64,000 nucleotides of DNA from a bacterium (GCA_029945425.1 JAQSDV010000002.1:62001-126000), one strand, 5' to 3'; shown: positions 15,891 through 25,395, counted from the first letter of the stretch. Notes: generated by a model from the letters alone, not told the origin. Translations and numbers: made by a program.

Positions 15891-18800
15891 ATGGCCACAG
15901 GGCTTACAGACGCGGCTGCAAAAGTATTCGGGAAGGAGGAGATCGATAGGATCCTCTCTCTCCCCATTACGCAGATGCGTATCGAGCTGAAGCACGCCTA
16001 TCAGGACAAAGAATTCACGCAAGAACAGTTCGAGAGTTTCGTCGACCGCCTCGCGAAGGTCGATAACCTCAATGGTCAGGCCGCCCTTGCGAAGCAGGCG
16101 GCCGAGAAGCGCGAAGTCGGTGACGCGATTGATATCGAATTGAATTCCCCCGCAAAACAACTGCTTTGGGCCGCCGTGATGACGCGCATGATGCGCGCCG
16201 ACGAAAAGGCCAAAGTATCGTCGAGCAAGCTGTGGACGCAGATGCAGGATACCGTCGGTTTCAACAACGAAGCCATCGGCGTGTCCAAGGTGATCGCCCG
16301 TTCGCTGCAGAATTCCGACACGACCTTTGACTGGGGCGCGCCCGGCACCTGGTTCTATTACCACCCGAAAAAGAACCATATCAATATAGACATGTATTAC
16401 ACGCTGCTGATGGGCTTCGAGCACGTCCGCGCGGTCCATCTGCACGAAATCGGCCACTCGGAATTGTCGAACACCTATTCGCCGACGATGAAGAAGCTGT
16501 ATGAAAAGGTAAAAGTGCTGATCGACCCCAGCACCGTCAACCCGGAAAGCCAGACCGACCCGACCAAGAAAAAGCCGCGCATCAAGATGAAAAAGGCGGA
16601 ATACCGCCAGCTGATGCTCGATGTCGCCGAATGGCAGCTGCGCTTCAAGCTGTGGCATATGACGGAGGATACCGTCGTCAACCAGTTCTCCGCCAATAAA
16701 TCGGGCGAGATCAACCAGAATTTCGGCAATTCGCTCAATTACGTCAGCGCGGTGCTGCAGGGCTTTGGCGAATTGATGTCGGGCGACGCGTATAAACGCG
16801 ACGTGAAGGTTTCCAGCGACGCGCCCCCCGATGCGAACGACCCGAAACGCGCCGCATGGGAAGAAAAACAGCAGAAAAAAGAAGACGTCGAGAAAGAACG
16901 CGCCGACCGCCTGCGCCGCGCGACCACGCCGCTGACCGATGACGAGGTCAAAGATATTCAGGCCGGCAATATCACCAAAGAAGTCGCGAAGAAAATGTTC
17001 GACCAGATCAACACCGCCGTGTTGCTGGCCTATTACGAACAAAACGGCCTGTTCCGCGGCGTCGATAAAAACTGGGAACGCGCGCATATCATCCCGCAGG
17101 ATATCCGCCGCGCCATCGATGTGTCGAATATTCCGGGCGCCGCCGGCAAGGATTCGTTCGAATACCTGATCGATATGTCGGTCGGGCAGGTGAACCCGAA
17201 CAGGGAATTGATGCGCATCCCGCTCGACCGCCAGCGCGCGATCACGCATATGGCGGATCAGGCGCAGATCAAGCAGGCGACGTCGTCCTTCCTCGACCTT
17301 GCGAATGCCTTCGCCGATCTCGACGACAAGGATCATGAAGGCAAGACGCCGGAGATACTGGCCGCCGATTACGCGCATGAATTGCTGGCGAAACTGAAGG
17401 TCACCAACCTCCCGCCCGGGGCCGATCCGGTCGAGGCGGTGCTGTTCCTTGCCGCCAAGGCGCATGGTATCCGCAACCTGCAGCCGCAGGCCGCGGACCG
17501 TATTTTGCAGCATGACCCCTACCAGACATTGCAGGACAGCTACCGCGCGGTCGTGGGCTATACGTCCGAGCAGCGCGGCATGGTCATGGAGCATGTCTGG
17601 GACACCTATCTGAAGCCCTATGCCGATGTGATCCTGAAGGCCTACGAGGAAAAACTCGACAGGAAGGCCGAGCAGAAGAAACAACAGCAAAAAGACAAGA
17701 AGGAAGACCAGAAGCAGCAGGGCCAGAAAGGTCAAAAGGGCCAGCAGGGCGGCGAAGGCCAGTCCGGTGACGGCGAAGGCAGCAGCAGCGGCGGCGCGGA
17801 TTCCGAACCTGATACCAGCGATAACGACAGCGATGATGGCGAGGGTCAGGATAGCGGCATCGAAATCACCGACGATGAAAACGACGGCGAAACGAAGGAC
17901 GGCGATCCCTCGGACGACAATGAAAAAGACGGCGACCCCTCCGACGAAAAAGATGAGGACGGCAAGGGCGGCGCGGGCGACGACGACGAGGTCGAGCTTG
18001 ATGACGACGACATGAAACAGATCGGCGACCTGAACGAAGACCCGAACGAGGGCCGCGAACAGGAAGCAGCCGAAAACGAAGCCAACGGCAACGACGCTGA
18101 CGGCGCGGACAATGACGGCAAGGACCAGAACGGCAAGGACGAGAAAAACCAGCCCAAGAAGGTCAGCGACTTCAAGGACAAGGAGCCCGCGCGCGAAGAC
18201 CTGTCCGAAAAGGAAAAGCAAGAACGCCGCGAAGCCGCCAAGAACATGCCGGACGGCAACAAGCTCGACCGCAACACCGCGCAGGATACGCAGGACATCG
18301 ACCTTGCGAAACTGGCGAAGGGCGATTACCGCGATTTCAACCGCCGCGTGTACGAATTGTCGCCCGTTATTTCGCAGCAGGCGCGCATCTACCGGAGCAT
18401 CCGCGCCGAACAGCGCCGCGCGATCCGCAAAATGTCGCGCGACCAGCATTCGTTTATCGCGAGCGACGGCAACTTCCTCGGCCGCTTCGACATGGAAAAA
18501 TCGCGCCGCACGAAGCTGAAGCAGGCTTTCGGCCAGCCCGTAAACGTGGAAGATTTCAAGAAGATCAAGCGCGACGAACAGGTCTTCGCCGATTCAACGA
18601 TCGAGATTATTTCGCTTATCGACGGCTCAGGCTCCATGCCGCAGAAAAAACTCGGCAATGGCGTGAACGCGATGGAAGTGGCGCTGCAAAGCGCGGTCAT
18701 CAACTATATGGCGGCGCGCAAGGCCGGCATCGACGGCTGGATCATCATCTGGGGCAATGCCAAGCCGCTGGTGGTGGCGTCCCCCGACATGCCGCTGAAG

Positions 18801-19280
18801 GAAGTCGGCGAAAACGTGCAGCGCGTGCGCACGGGCATCAATAGCGGCACGGCGCTGGCGCCCGGTTTCGACACCACGATGGAAAAACTGGCCGATCACC
18901 GCAACAAAAACGGCACGATCAGCGGATCGTCGCATATCATGGTCTATTCCGACGGCGAGATCCAGGACGCGGATGAGGCGCAAAAACGCATCGAGGCGAT
19001 CATCGCGGGCACCAAAAACGTCTCGATCGACGTGGCCGTTCTGGTCAACAAGGGCAGCCGCGAGGCGCCGACCGAGATGGAGCGCATGATCAATAAAATT
19101 ACTGCGAAAAGCGGCGACCGCAAGGTTGGCGTGCTGCGCGGCGACGACGCCCGCACCGTGCCGCTGGAACTGTCGCGCCGCACGCTGCAACGCGTGAAAC
19201 GCTTCAAGGTCGAAGTGGTGCCGGACGAGCGCAAGCGCGCCGTCTACAAGGCGGTTTCGCGCAAACTGAACGAAATGTGA
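15891..19280 (+). CDS. Large HEXXH metallopeptidase-like / acidic linker / VWA protein
   Basis: 1129 aa, probably cytoplasmic (no signal peptide or span). Residues ~85-300: a putative metallopeptidase region with H185-E-I-G-H189 and LWHMTEDTVVN (254-264); spacing and wording resemble the N-terminal metallopeptidase-like part of DUF2201 proteins (HEVLH ... LWNIAADYVIN). Residues ~590-800: a highly charged Asp/Glu/Lys/Gln/Gly linker, as in CobT. Residues ~900-1090: a VWA domain with MIDAS D911-G-S-G-S915, and later NSGTALAPG and VYSDGEI. Followed 34 bases later by an AAA+ ATPase, the usual MoxR-VWA arrangement. Far longer than DUF2201 (~400 aa) or CobT; no cobN is near. Client and function unknown. 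Confidence 0.8.
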   Translation: MATGLTDAAAKVFGKEEIDRILSLPITQMRIELKHAYQDKEFTQEQFESFVDRLAKVDNLNGQAALAKQAAEKREVGDAIDIELNSPAKQLLWAAVMTRMMRADEKAKVSSSKLWTQMQDTVGFNNEAIGVSKVIARSLQNSDTTFDWGAPGTWFYYHPKKNHINIDMYYTLLMGFEHVRAVHLHEIGHSELSNTYSPTMKKLYEKVKVLIDPSTVNPESQTDPTKKKPRIKMKKAEYRQLMLDVAEWQLRFKLWHMTEDTVVNQFSANKSGEINQNFGNSLNYVSAVLQGFGELMSGDAYKRDVKVSSDAPPDANDPKRAAWEEKQQKKEDVEKERADRLRRATTPLTDDEVKDIQAGNITKEVAKKMFDQINTAVLLAYYEQNGLFRGVDKNWERAHIIPQDIRRAIDVSNIPGAAGKDSFEYLIDMSVGQVNPNRELMRIPLDRQRAITHMADQAQIKQATSSFLDLANAFADLDDKDHEGKTPEILAADYAHELLAKLKVTNLPPGADPVEAVLFLAAKAHGIRNLQPQAADRILQHDPYQTLQDSYRAVVGYTSEQRGMVMEHVWDTYLKPYADVILKAYEEKLDRKAEQKKQQQKDKKEDQKQQGQKGQKGQQGGEGQSGDGEGSSSGGADSEPDTSDNDSDDGEGQDSGIEITDDENDGETKDGDPSDDNEKDGDPSDEKDEDGKGGAGDDDEVELDDDDMKQIGDLNEDPNEGREQEAAENEANGNDADGADNDGKDQNGKDEKNQPKKVSDFKDKEPAREDLSEKEKQERREAAKNMPDGNKLDRNTAQDTQDIDLAKLAKGDYRDFNRRVYELSPVISQQARIYRSIRAEQRRAIRKMSRDQHSFIASDGNFLGRFDMEKSRRTKLKQAFGQPVNVEDFKKIKRDEQVFADSTIEIISLIDGSGSMPQKKLGNGVNAMEVALQSAVINYMAARKAGIDGWIIIWGNAKPLVVASPDMPLKEVGENVQRVRTGINSGTALAPGFDTTMEKLADHRNKNGTISGSSHIMVYSDGEIQDADEAQKRIEAIIAGTKNVSIDVAVLVNKGSREAPTEMERMINKITAKSGDRKVGVLRGDDARTVPLELSRRTLQRVKRFKVEVVPDERKRAVYKAVSRKLNEM

Positions 19281-19314
19281 TTATTGGATAAGAAGGTTTA
19301 ACAGGAGAAACCAA

Positions 19315-22056
19315 ATGGCTGAAGACAAAAAACCCGAATCCCTGATGACCAAGCGCAGGATCGACCTGACGCCCGCGGAAATCGCGAGCCTCAAGCGCCC
19401 GGTCGGTATTTCGGGACTGCCGTACCCCAAGATCAAGCTTGTGGAAGACGCGCAGGGCAACGTCCAGCATCAGGTGCAGATCGTGCAGGACACGCGCAAC
19501 CCGATCGTGGTTTTCTCCGACATGTCGACCAAAAAGGTCAACGGGATCATGTACCGCGAAATGGCCATCCCCGCGATGATGCACATGACGCAGAAAATTC
19601 TCGAGCGTACCGACCCCAGCCGTTCCGACCGCATCATCGCGCTGCTCGGTGAAGCATCCTACGGTAAATCGCACGAATTCAAGAAAATCGGCCGCATGCT
19701 GCACCCCGAAGGCGCGATCCAGGTCGATTGCGGCGGCATGAACATGCACGAAATCCTGTTCCGCACCGTTATCGACTACGGCAAGGGCGTGAAAGATCTG
19801 TTCGACAAGCGCGTTGAAAGCGGCAAAGTATCAGCCGATACGTTGGCAACGCTGGAATCCGAATTTCCCGGCGCTGTCATGCGCAAGCCGGTGACCGTCT
19901 CAGATAACGGCAGCACAACTTCGTACGAAATCGAAACCGTCAAAATAAACTGGGACGCTGTTGGCAAACCCGCACAGGACGCTGAGGGCAAGACAACGGA
20001 AGACCGCGGCGACGCCGTGCGCCGCGCGAAGGGCCTGATGGAATTCCTGTATGAAAAGGAAGGCATCACGATCCAGAACAACTCCTTCGGCGTGAAAACC
20101 GTGCCGGGTGAACTGTATGAATCATGGATCAGCGGCCGCCCGCTGCTGCTGGACGAATTGACCAAGGCGATCCCGGAATCCCTCGACGTGCTGAACACGG
20201 TGACGCAGGTGTTCAACGGCGAAAGCCCGTCCGCCCGCGTGTACAATCCGATGTCTGAATCGGGCGAAGGCGCCGACAACGACAGCCCCAAATACCTCGA
20301 CTTCGACGCGAAAGACATGCGCGCCAGCTGGATCCTGGGCGTTGCGGGTAACGAGGCGTCGGACGGCATCACGACCCACGAACTTTCCAAATCGCTCGGC
20401 TCCCGCCTTTACGTCATGCGCGTGGGCGATGCGGGTCAGGCGGACTGGGCGCACCGTACGTCGCAGGTCTGGACCGGCCTGCCGCTGACGACGCTTTATA
20501 CCGTGTTCGGCAAGGCGGCGCAGGCGCAGCCTGAAGCCTTCGCCAAATTCCTCGTCGACCTGCGCAAGCTGGAACTGTCGGCGGATGAAGTGAACGCGAT
20601 CCCGCCGCACCAGATCGAATTCCTGATGAAATACACCGACACCGTCAAGGCCGCAAATCAGGTCTCGACCTTCTGGAGCGAGCAGGACCAGCTGTCGCGC
20701 GAAGACAGCCCGCTGCTGATGCAGGATGCCTATAAGGGTTTGGTGGATGAACTGGGTGAAGGCGCGCGCCATATCGGCGTCACCTTCCGTACCATCACCG
20801 CATCCTATAACGATGCGCGCCACACGTCACCGGAAGCGCGCCCTGTGTCGGAAGCGGTCGTCAATCTTGATCTCGCCTCCACCTTCAACAACCTCGACAC
20901 CAGCGTCATCGGGCAGACCGCGCCCGGTTGGCACAGCTTCGGCGCGAATTTGGCCGAGGCGATCCGCTGGAACATCGTCAACGCAACCGTCGGCATGAAG
21001 AAAACCCGCGGCTCGCTGATGAAACTCGCGAAAGACAACGGCATCACGCCCGAGGATTTCAAGGAAGCGCTGCCGAGCGAAGACATCAAGCCACTGTCGC
21101 AACTGCTGAAATTCGAGGAAAACCCCGAAGTTGCGGGATCGGAAGAACTGCAGGCGCTGCGCACCATCGCAACCGCCGCGATCCGCGCGCAGTGGAAAAA
21201 CATTCGCCAGTCGGACGAGGGCATCATCCCGATGGTGAGCCTGATCCGCGCCGTGAAGGAGCTGGAGGAGCAAAAACAGGCAAACCCCTATACCGTCATC
21301 GTGCCGAACGACGACGTCAACACCATCGGCGCGTCGCCGCTGGTCGCGGCGCAGGCGATCCCCGCGTACAACCTGCCCGATGACGACAGCACGTTCGAGC
21401 TGATGGACTTCCGCGCCGTGCTGGGCGCGCTCGTCGCCCCCAAATACATGGAGGAAACCCGCGAACGCCTGTGGCCCGTCGGCTTCACCGAGAGGCTCGA
21501 CAACCCGCCCGACATGGACAAGGCAGACAAGGTCGAGCCGTATAACATCGGCGAAGGCAAAGGCAAATGGGGCTTCAACCTCACCGTGCTGAACGCGACC
21601 AATGAAAAGCAGGAACAGGTATTCATGTGGCTGATCGAGGACAAAGTGCATCTCGACAAGACGCAGACCGACTGGCACCGCTATATGCTAGTGGGGCCGG
21701 AGCCGATCTCGCCCGACCTTGAATCGCAACTGGCCAAGGGCGGCGTGCAATATGTGGTGAAGGATGACGCCAACACCGTGGATGCCGTCAACAACTTCCT
21801 GGTCGAAGGCGCGCGCGTGCGCGGCGAAGACAACAAGATGGCCGTGGCCGACGCAAAAGAAGTGACGGAAATGATCGTGAAGGCCTTCGCGGTGCTATGC
21901 CCGCTGCCCCGCGTCATGCCCGGCACCGACCCGAACGAGCAGATCATCCCTGCGGATGCGACACTCGGCGACATGATCCATGAAGCGACGGCCTCGCCCG
22001 CGCTCTTCACCAGCGTCATGAAACCGAAAGTGAAAGTGGCCGTACCCGCGCGTTAA
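19315..22056 (+). CDS. Large AAA+ ATPase partner of the VWA protein
   Basis: 913 aa with a strong AGGAG ribosome binding site. Walker A G112-EASYGKS119, Walker B LLLDE (D280-E281), and a sensor-1-like Asn (N346 in GVAGNEAS). The ~160-residue distance from Walker A to B is longer than in MoxR or CobS and includes an insert (residues ~170-245). The C-terminal ~500 residues have no recognised domain. The pairing with an upstream VWA protein resembles MoxR/RavA/CobS-type chaperone ATPases, where VWA proteins present the client. Both are divergent, so MoxR membership is inferred from context and motifs only. Confidence 0.78.
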   Translation: MAEDKKPESLMTKRRIDLTPAEIASLKRPVGISGLPYPKIKLVEDAQGNVQHQVQIVQDTRNPIVVFSDMSTKKVNGIMYREMAIPAMMHMTQKILERTDPSRSDRIIALLGEASYGKSHEFKKIGRMLHPEGAIQVDCGGMNMHEILFRTVIDYGKGVKDLFDKRVESGKVSADTLATLESEFPGAVMRKPVTVSDNGSTTSYEIETVKINWDAVGKPAQDAEGKTTEDRGDAVRRAKGLMEFLYEKEGITIQNNSFGVKTVPGELYESWISGRPLLLDELTKAIPESLDVLNTVTQVFNGESPSARVYNPMSESGEGADNDSPKYLDFDAKDMRASWILGVAGNEASDGITTHELSKSLGSRLYVMRVGDAGQADWAHRTSQVWTGLPLTTLYTVFGKAAQAQPEAFAKFLVDLRKLELSADEVNAIPPHQIEFLMKYTDTVKAANQVSTFWSEQDQLSREDSPLLMQDAYKGLVDELGEGARHIGVTFRTITASYNDARHTSPEARPVSEAVVNLDLASTFNNLDTSVIGQTAPGWHSFGANLAEAIRWNIVNATVGMKKTRGSLMKLAKDNGITPEDFKEALPSEDIKPLSQLLKFEENPEVAGSEELQALRTIATAAIRAQWKNIRQSDEGIIPMVSLIRAVKELEEQKQANPYTVIVPNDDVNTIGASPLVAAQAIPAYNLPDDDSTFELMDFRAVLGALVAPKYMEETRERLWPVGFTERLDNPPDMDKADKVEPYNIGEGKGKWGFNLTVLNATNEKQEQVFMWLIEDKVHLDKTQTDWHRYMLVGPEPISPDLESQLAKGGVQYVVKDDANTVDAVNNFLVEGARVRGEDNKMAVADAKEVTEMIVKAFAVLCPLPRVMPGTDPNEQIIPADATLGDMIHEATASPALFTSVMKPKVKVAVPAR

Positions 22057-22074
22057 TCGTGAAAGGAATATCCT

Positions 22075-22389
22075 ATGCAAGTGAATGCACAATACATGCG
22101 CGACGTGCTGCAGACCCTCGCGCTGCATGAAGCAACGGACTCTGCCGCGCTCGGTATGCAACATGGCAGCCGCATCGCGCGCATCCAGCCGAAAAGCTGG
22201 CAGGCCGATATTATCCGCAAGACCGCCGACCTGAAAATGGCGATGGACCCGTCGCAGTTCAAAGCGATGATGGATAATGCGGACGTGCCTGTGATTTTTT
22301 TGCCGCACGAGGCCTTCATCACCGCTGAAATCATTGATGGAATCTGCCGCGAAAGTCCCTTCAATAAGATGGTTATCTGGGAAGTTTGA
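22075..22389 (+). CDS. Small conserved-looking third gene of the AAA+/VWA operon
   Basis: 104 aa, not recognised. AAAGGAA ribosome binding site before ATG 22075, 18 bases after the AAA+ stop. Soluble alpha/beta by eye: YMRDVLQTLALHEATDSAALG at the start, a DVPVIFLPHEAFITAEIIDGI strand-helix near the end. A DNA or nucleotide role cannot be claimed; its position makes it a candidate adaptor or substrate of the machine upstream. Confidence 0.75.
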   Translation: MQVNAQYMRDVLQTLALHEATDSAALGMQHGSRIARIQPKSWQADIIRKTADLKMAMDPSQFKAMMDNADVPVIFLPHEAFITAEIIDGICRESPFNKMVIWEV

Positions 22390-22415
22390 TCCCAATTCCG
22401 CGCGCGAAATAAAAA

Positions 22416-22438
22416 TGTCGCTTTTCAGCGACACTCTT
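22416..22438 (+). terminator. Hairpin after the AAA+/VWA operon (weak terminator)
   Basis: Perfect 7-base stem TGTCGCT (22416-22422) / AGCGACA (22427-22433) with a TTTC loop, followed by the pyrimidine-rich CTCTTCT rather than a clean T run. Likely ends the operon, with modest strength. Confidence 0.5.
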
Positions 22439-22487
22439 CTGTGTCATAGTCATCACATTATCAACCCCTAACGATGGAGGAAATGAA

Positions 22488-22532
22488 TGAACACATCTGC
22501 ATTTACAGCATCATTTCCGGGCCTTCGCTGAC
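22488..22532 (+). CDS. Possible leader peptide upstream of the ABC exporter
   Basis: GGAGG lies about seven bases before an ATG that opens a 14-codon frame (MNTSAFTASFPGLR, stop TGA at 22530-22532). An overlapping frame from the ATG four bases earlier is also possible. Hairpins follow immediately (22548-22588), which is the layout of a translation-coupled attenuator. No known leader peptide is recognised, so this is a candidate only. Confidence 0.4.
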
Positions 22533-22547
22533 GACGTAATGTCTCAA

Positions 22548-22668
22548 CCGGCGCCTGGAAGAACTAAAACGGTCCAGGTCTCAGCCGGAGAATAAATCAA
22601 GCCTCCACTGATATCTAAAGCGAGAAGTACGACAAGCTCGACTTGCCTCTATGCCATTTAACCATGGC
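22548..22668 (+). promoter_or_regulatory. Structured 5' leader of the ABC exporter mRNA
   Basis: A compound hairpin: outer CCGGC (22548-22552) with GCCGG (22584-22588), inner CCTGGA (22554-22559) with TCCAGG (22573-22578). Farther down, GCCAT (22653-22657) pairs with ATGGC (22664-22668) across the upstream in-frame ATG 22651. Together with the short frame at 22488 this 357-base gene-free stretch looks like a regulatory leader. No riboswitch class is recognised. Confidence 0.45.
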
Positions 22669-22746
22669 GGCATTTGGTCTGGATCCGTAACGGTCTTTAA
22701 CAAAGGGAACGCGGGTGCGTTTAATAAACGCCCTGCATCAAAAGTC

Positions 22747-24606
22747 ATGAGTGACGAAGAAGAGAAAAAAGAACTGCAGATATCCTACAAGGATGTCATG
22801 CGGTTCGCATGGCACTACTGGCGCCCGAACAAGATGTTCGGTTACGCCGCAGCGGCGCTCATGCTCACTTCTGTGAGCATGGACGCGATCGTGCCCATCT
22901 ATACGGGCAGGATCGTCGACGCGATGGTCGGGCACGCGCCCGGCGATACGGCGGCATGGAATGATGCATGGGCGGCTTTCTGGGCGTTTGCCCTGCTGGC
23001 GTTCCTGCACCAGGCCTTGCGCGTCGGGTCCCTCTACTTCTGGAACGGTTTCGCGGTGCGAAACCTGCAGAAGATCGTGGTGGACGGGTTGCACAAGGTG
23101 CAGCGTTTCAGTTCCGACTGGCACGCCAACACCTTCGCAGGCGGCACGGTGCGCAAGATTACGCGCGGCATGTGGGCCTTCGACAGCTTCGAAGACACGA
23201 TCCTGATGGGCATCCTGCCGGCGGTCACGATCATGGTTGGCATGTCGATCATGCTTGGCTTCCGCCTTCCCCTCGTGGGTCTGGCGGCGGGCACGATGAT
23301 CGTCATCTACTGCGCTGTGTCAATCTGGATGTCCGTTAAAATCCTCGCTCCCCGCTTCAAGCAATCGGCTGACGCCGATACCAAAGTGGGTGCGACGCTC
23401 GCGGACATCATCACGGGCAACCCGAGCGTGAAATCGTTCGGCGCCGAGGCACGGGAGGACGCGCTGTTTAAAACAGTTGCCGAGAACTGGCGCGCCAAGG
23501 CGATCTGGTCGTGGCAGACGGGGGTGACGGCGGATGCTTTCCGTTCCATCTTCCGCCTGTTGATGATGGCCAGCATGGTCGCAACCACGATCTATCTGTG
23601 GAAAGCGGGACAGGCGACGCCCGGCGACATCGTGCTGGTGATCACGACGTTCTTCATCATCGGCGGCTATCTGCGGGATATCGGGATGCACATCTCCCAC
23701 CTGCAGCGCGCGGTCGCCGATATGGAAGACGTGGTCATGTTCTGGATGCGTGAAGACGACGTGCAGGACAATGCGAAAGCCGAGCCGTTGATCGTGAAGC
23801 CGTCGCGCCGCAGGGACTTGATTTCGTTCCAAAGCGTGGGCTTCAAATACCCCTCGACCGACAAGTATATCTATAAGGATATGGTCATAGATATCTCGTC
23901 GGGAGAAAAGCTGGCACTGGTCGGGCCTTCGGGCTCGGGCAAGTCCACCTTCGTGAAACTGATCCAGCGTTTGTACAACGTGACAGACGGCCGGATTGTG
24001 ATCGACGGACAGGACATCGCGGGCGTCACGATGGAATCCTTGCGCAAGCAGGTCGCCCTCGTGCCGCAGGAACCGGCGCTGTTCCACCGGTCGCTGTCGG
24101 AAAACATCGCCTACGGGCGGCCCGACGCGACGCAGGAGGAAATTGTGGCGGCTGCGAAAAAAGCCTTCGCGCACGAATTCATCGAAACGCTGCCCAAGGG
24201 GTACGACACCCTTGTGGGCGAGCGCGGGGTGAAACTTTCGGGCGGGGAACGCCAGCGGGTCGCTATCGCCCGCGCCATCCTCTCGGATGCGCCGGTGCTG
24301 ATTCTGGATGAAGCAACTTCGAGCCTTGATTCGATCTCGGAGCATTACATCCAGATGGCGCTTGAGGAACTGATGAAGGGACGCACGACCATCACGATCG
24401 CGCACAGGCTTTCGACGATCCAGAAAGCCGACCGCATTTTGGTGTTCGACAAAGGCGAGATCATCGAGCAGGGCAACCATGCCAGCCTGATGGCCCGCCC
24501 GGACTCGAGATACAAGGCCCTGTACGATATGCAGGCTTTGGAGCTCGTGACCGACGCAAGCCCCGACACGGAACCCAAAAAGCCCCGCATCGTCGCGGCC
24601 GAGTAA
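22747..24606 (+). CDS. ABC exporter, fused membrane and ATPase domains (MsbA/multidrug type)
   Basis: 619 aa from ATG 22747 (MSDEEEKKELQ). The frame is open to an ATG at 22651, adding 32 unconvincing residues; neither has a good ribosome binding site. Six-span type-1 exporter domain (residues ~20-320) then an ATPase: Walker A GPSGSGKST, Q-loop LVPQEPALFH, signature LSGGERQR, Walker B VLILDEATSSLD and H-loop IAHRLSTI. Works as a dimer in the inner membrane; the substrate (lipid, peptide or drug) cannot be told. Preceded by a structured leader and followed by a clean terminator, so monocistronic. Confidence 0.88.
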   Translation: MSDEEEKKELQISYKDVMRFAWHYWRPNKMFGYAAAALMLTSVSMDAIVPIYTGRIVDAMVGHAPGDTAAWNDAWAAFWAFALLAFLHQALRVGSLYFWNGFAVRNLQKIVVDGLHKVQRFSSDWHANTFAGGTVRKITRGMWAFDSFEDTILMGILPAVTIMVGMSIMLGFRLPLVGLAAGTMIVIYCAVSIWMSVKILAPRFKQSADADTKVGATLADIITGNPSVKSFGAEAREDALFKTVAENWRAKAIWSWQTGVTADAFRSIFRLLMMASMVATTIYLWKAGQATPGDIVLVITTFFIIGGYLRDIGMHISHLQRAVADMEDVVMFWMREDDVQDNAKAEPLIVKPSRRRDLISFQSVGFKYPSTDKYIYKDMVIDISSGEKLALVGPSGSGKSTFVKLIQRLYNVTDGRIVIDGQDIAGVTMESLRKQVALVPQEPALFHRSLSENIAYGRPDATQEEIVAAAKKAFAHEFIETLPKGYDTLVGERGVKLSGGERQRVAIARAILSDAPVLILDEATSSLDSISEHYIQMALEELMKGRTTITIAHRLSTIQKADRILVFDKGEIIEQGNHASLMARPDSRYKALYDMQALELVTDASPDTEPKKPRIVAAE

Positions 24607-24620
24607 AGCAACAAACAAGG

Positions 24621-24655
24621 AAAAGCCCGCCGGGAAACCGGCGGGCTTTTTATTT
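24621..24655 (+). terminator. Rho-independent terminator after the ABC exporter
   Basis: 13-base stem AAAAGCCCGCCGG (24621-24633) / CCGGCGGGCTTTT (24638-24650), GAAA tetraloop, ending in a T-rich run. Confidence 0.92.
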
Positions 24656-24741
24656 GATATATCTTTTGCCTTTGCCTCTATCGCCGATATCGAGTTAACT
24701 TAATCTTGTTTGAAAACATGATTTTAAAAGGATTTGTATAG

Positions 24742-25395
24742 ATGAGTCTCCCATTGCAGTATCGATACTTGCCTATAGAAGTTAAGTATAATCTAACTTC
24801 ATACTTAGCTTGCTCGGACTGCAAGTATGCGATTCATAGGCTCAAAGAAAGACAAATTTCTTATTCTGCTTGGAAGGTAGAGTGGGCCGGAATATGTGCT
24901 CTGCTAAAAGCTTCCGTTCATTTGATGGCCGCTAAGGATGCAAAAGCATGCTTGCCTGAAACACTAAAAAGGGAATTAAAGAAGGCCTACGACGAACTTC
25001 GGAAGAATAAAGAACAATATCCTTTATTTTGGAAGTTTATAGATAGGGAACGTCACAATATTCTGAAGGAGTATGAGTTTTCAGCTTATGAAGTGATCAT
25101 TCAACCCGATGGTACGACTAGCAATACGAGAAGAAGTCTTTTAAGTTTTATGGACGACAGTGTAAAGGAGGCCCTGCTTATTAGAAGCGGAGAGTATAAG
25201 ACTCGTAATGCTTTGGACGTTTTGACGGAAGCGGTGGAATGGTTAGAAAACTACATTTTCGACACGATTAGAAAAGCTGGGTATGATCCGAATGAACGAC
25301 GTTATGCGGCTACATTGTTACCCATAGAAACTTTAAATACTTCGCGCAGAGGGACATTTATCGAATCTATTTATGAAAGCAATGATGTTGAATAA
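24742..25395 (+). CDS. Hypothetical protein, AT-rich orphan
   Basis: 217 aa, not recognised. AAAAGGA sits before ATG 24742. Base composition is strikingly AT-rich with frequent tta, ata, aga and agt codons, unlike both neighbours; a likely recent acquisition. Helical, charged, no signal peptide; one C-x-x-C near the N terminus (ACSDCKYA). The stop is directly abutted by the ATG of the next gene, and the AT-rich composition runs ~45 bases into it. Confidence 0.7.
   Translation: MSLPLQYRYLPIEVKYNLTSYLACSDCKYAIHRLKERQISYSAWKVEWAGICALLKASVHLMAAKDAKACLPETLKRELKKAYDELRKNKEQYPLFWKFIDRERHNILKEYEFSAYEVIIQPDGTTSNTRRSLLSFMDDSVKEALLIRSGEYKTRNALDVLTEAVEWLENYIFDTIRKAGYDPNERRYAATLLPIETLNTSRRGTFIESIYESNDVE

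Noticed and set aside
15819..18449. Long open frame (876 codons) antisense to the HEXXH-VWA gene
   Set aside because: It mirrors the GC-rich third positions of the plus-strand gene, gives a repetitive Val/Ala/Phe translation with no domain, and covers a gene with clear motifs.
15891..22056. Cobaltochelatase CobT-CobS
   Set aside because: AAA+ plus acidic-linker VWA resembles CobS/CobT, but both proteins are much larger, an HEXXH region is added, and no cobN or cobalamin genes are near.
22651..22746. ABC exporter starting at 22651
   Set aside because: The extra 32 residues have no ribosome binding site, are not hydrophobic or family-like, and the ATG is inside a hairpin; kept as an alternative only.
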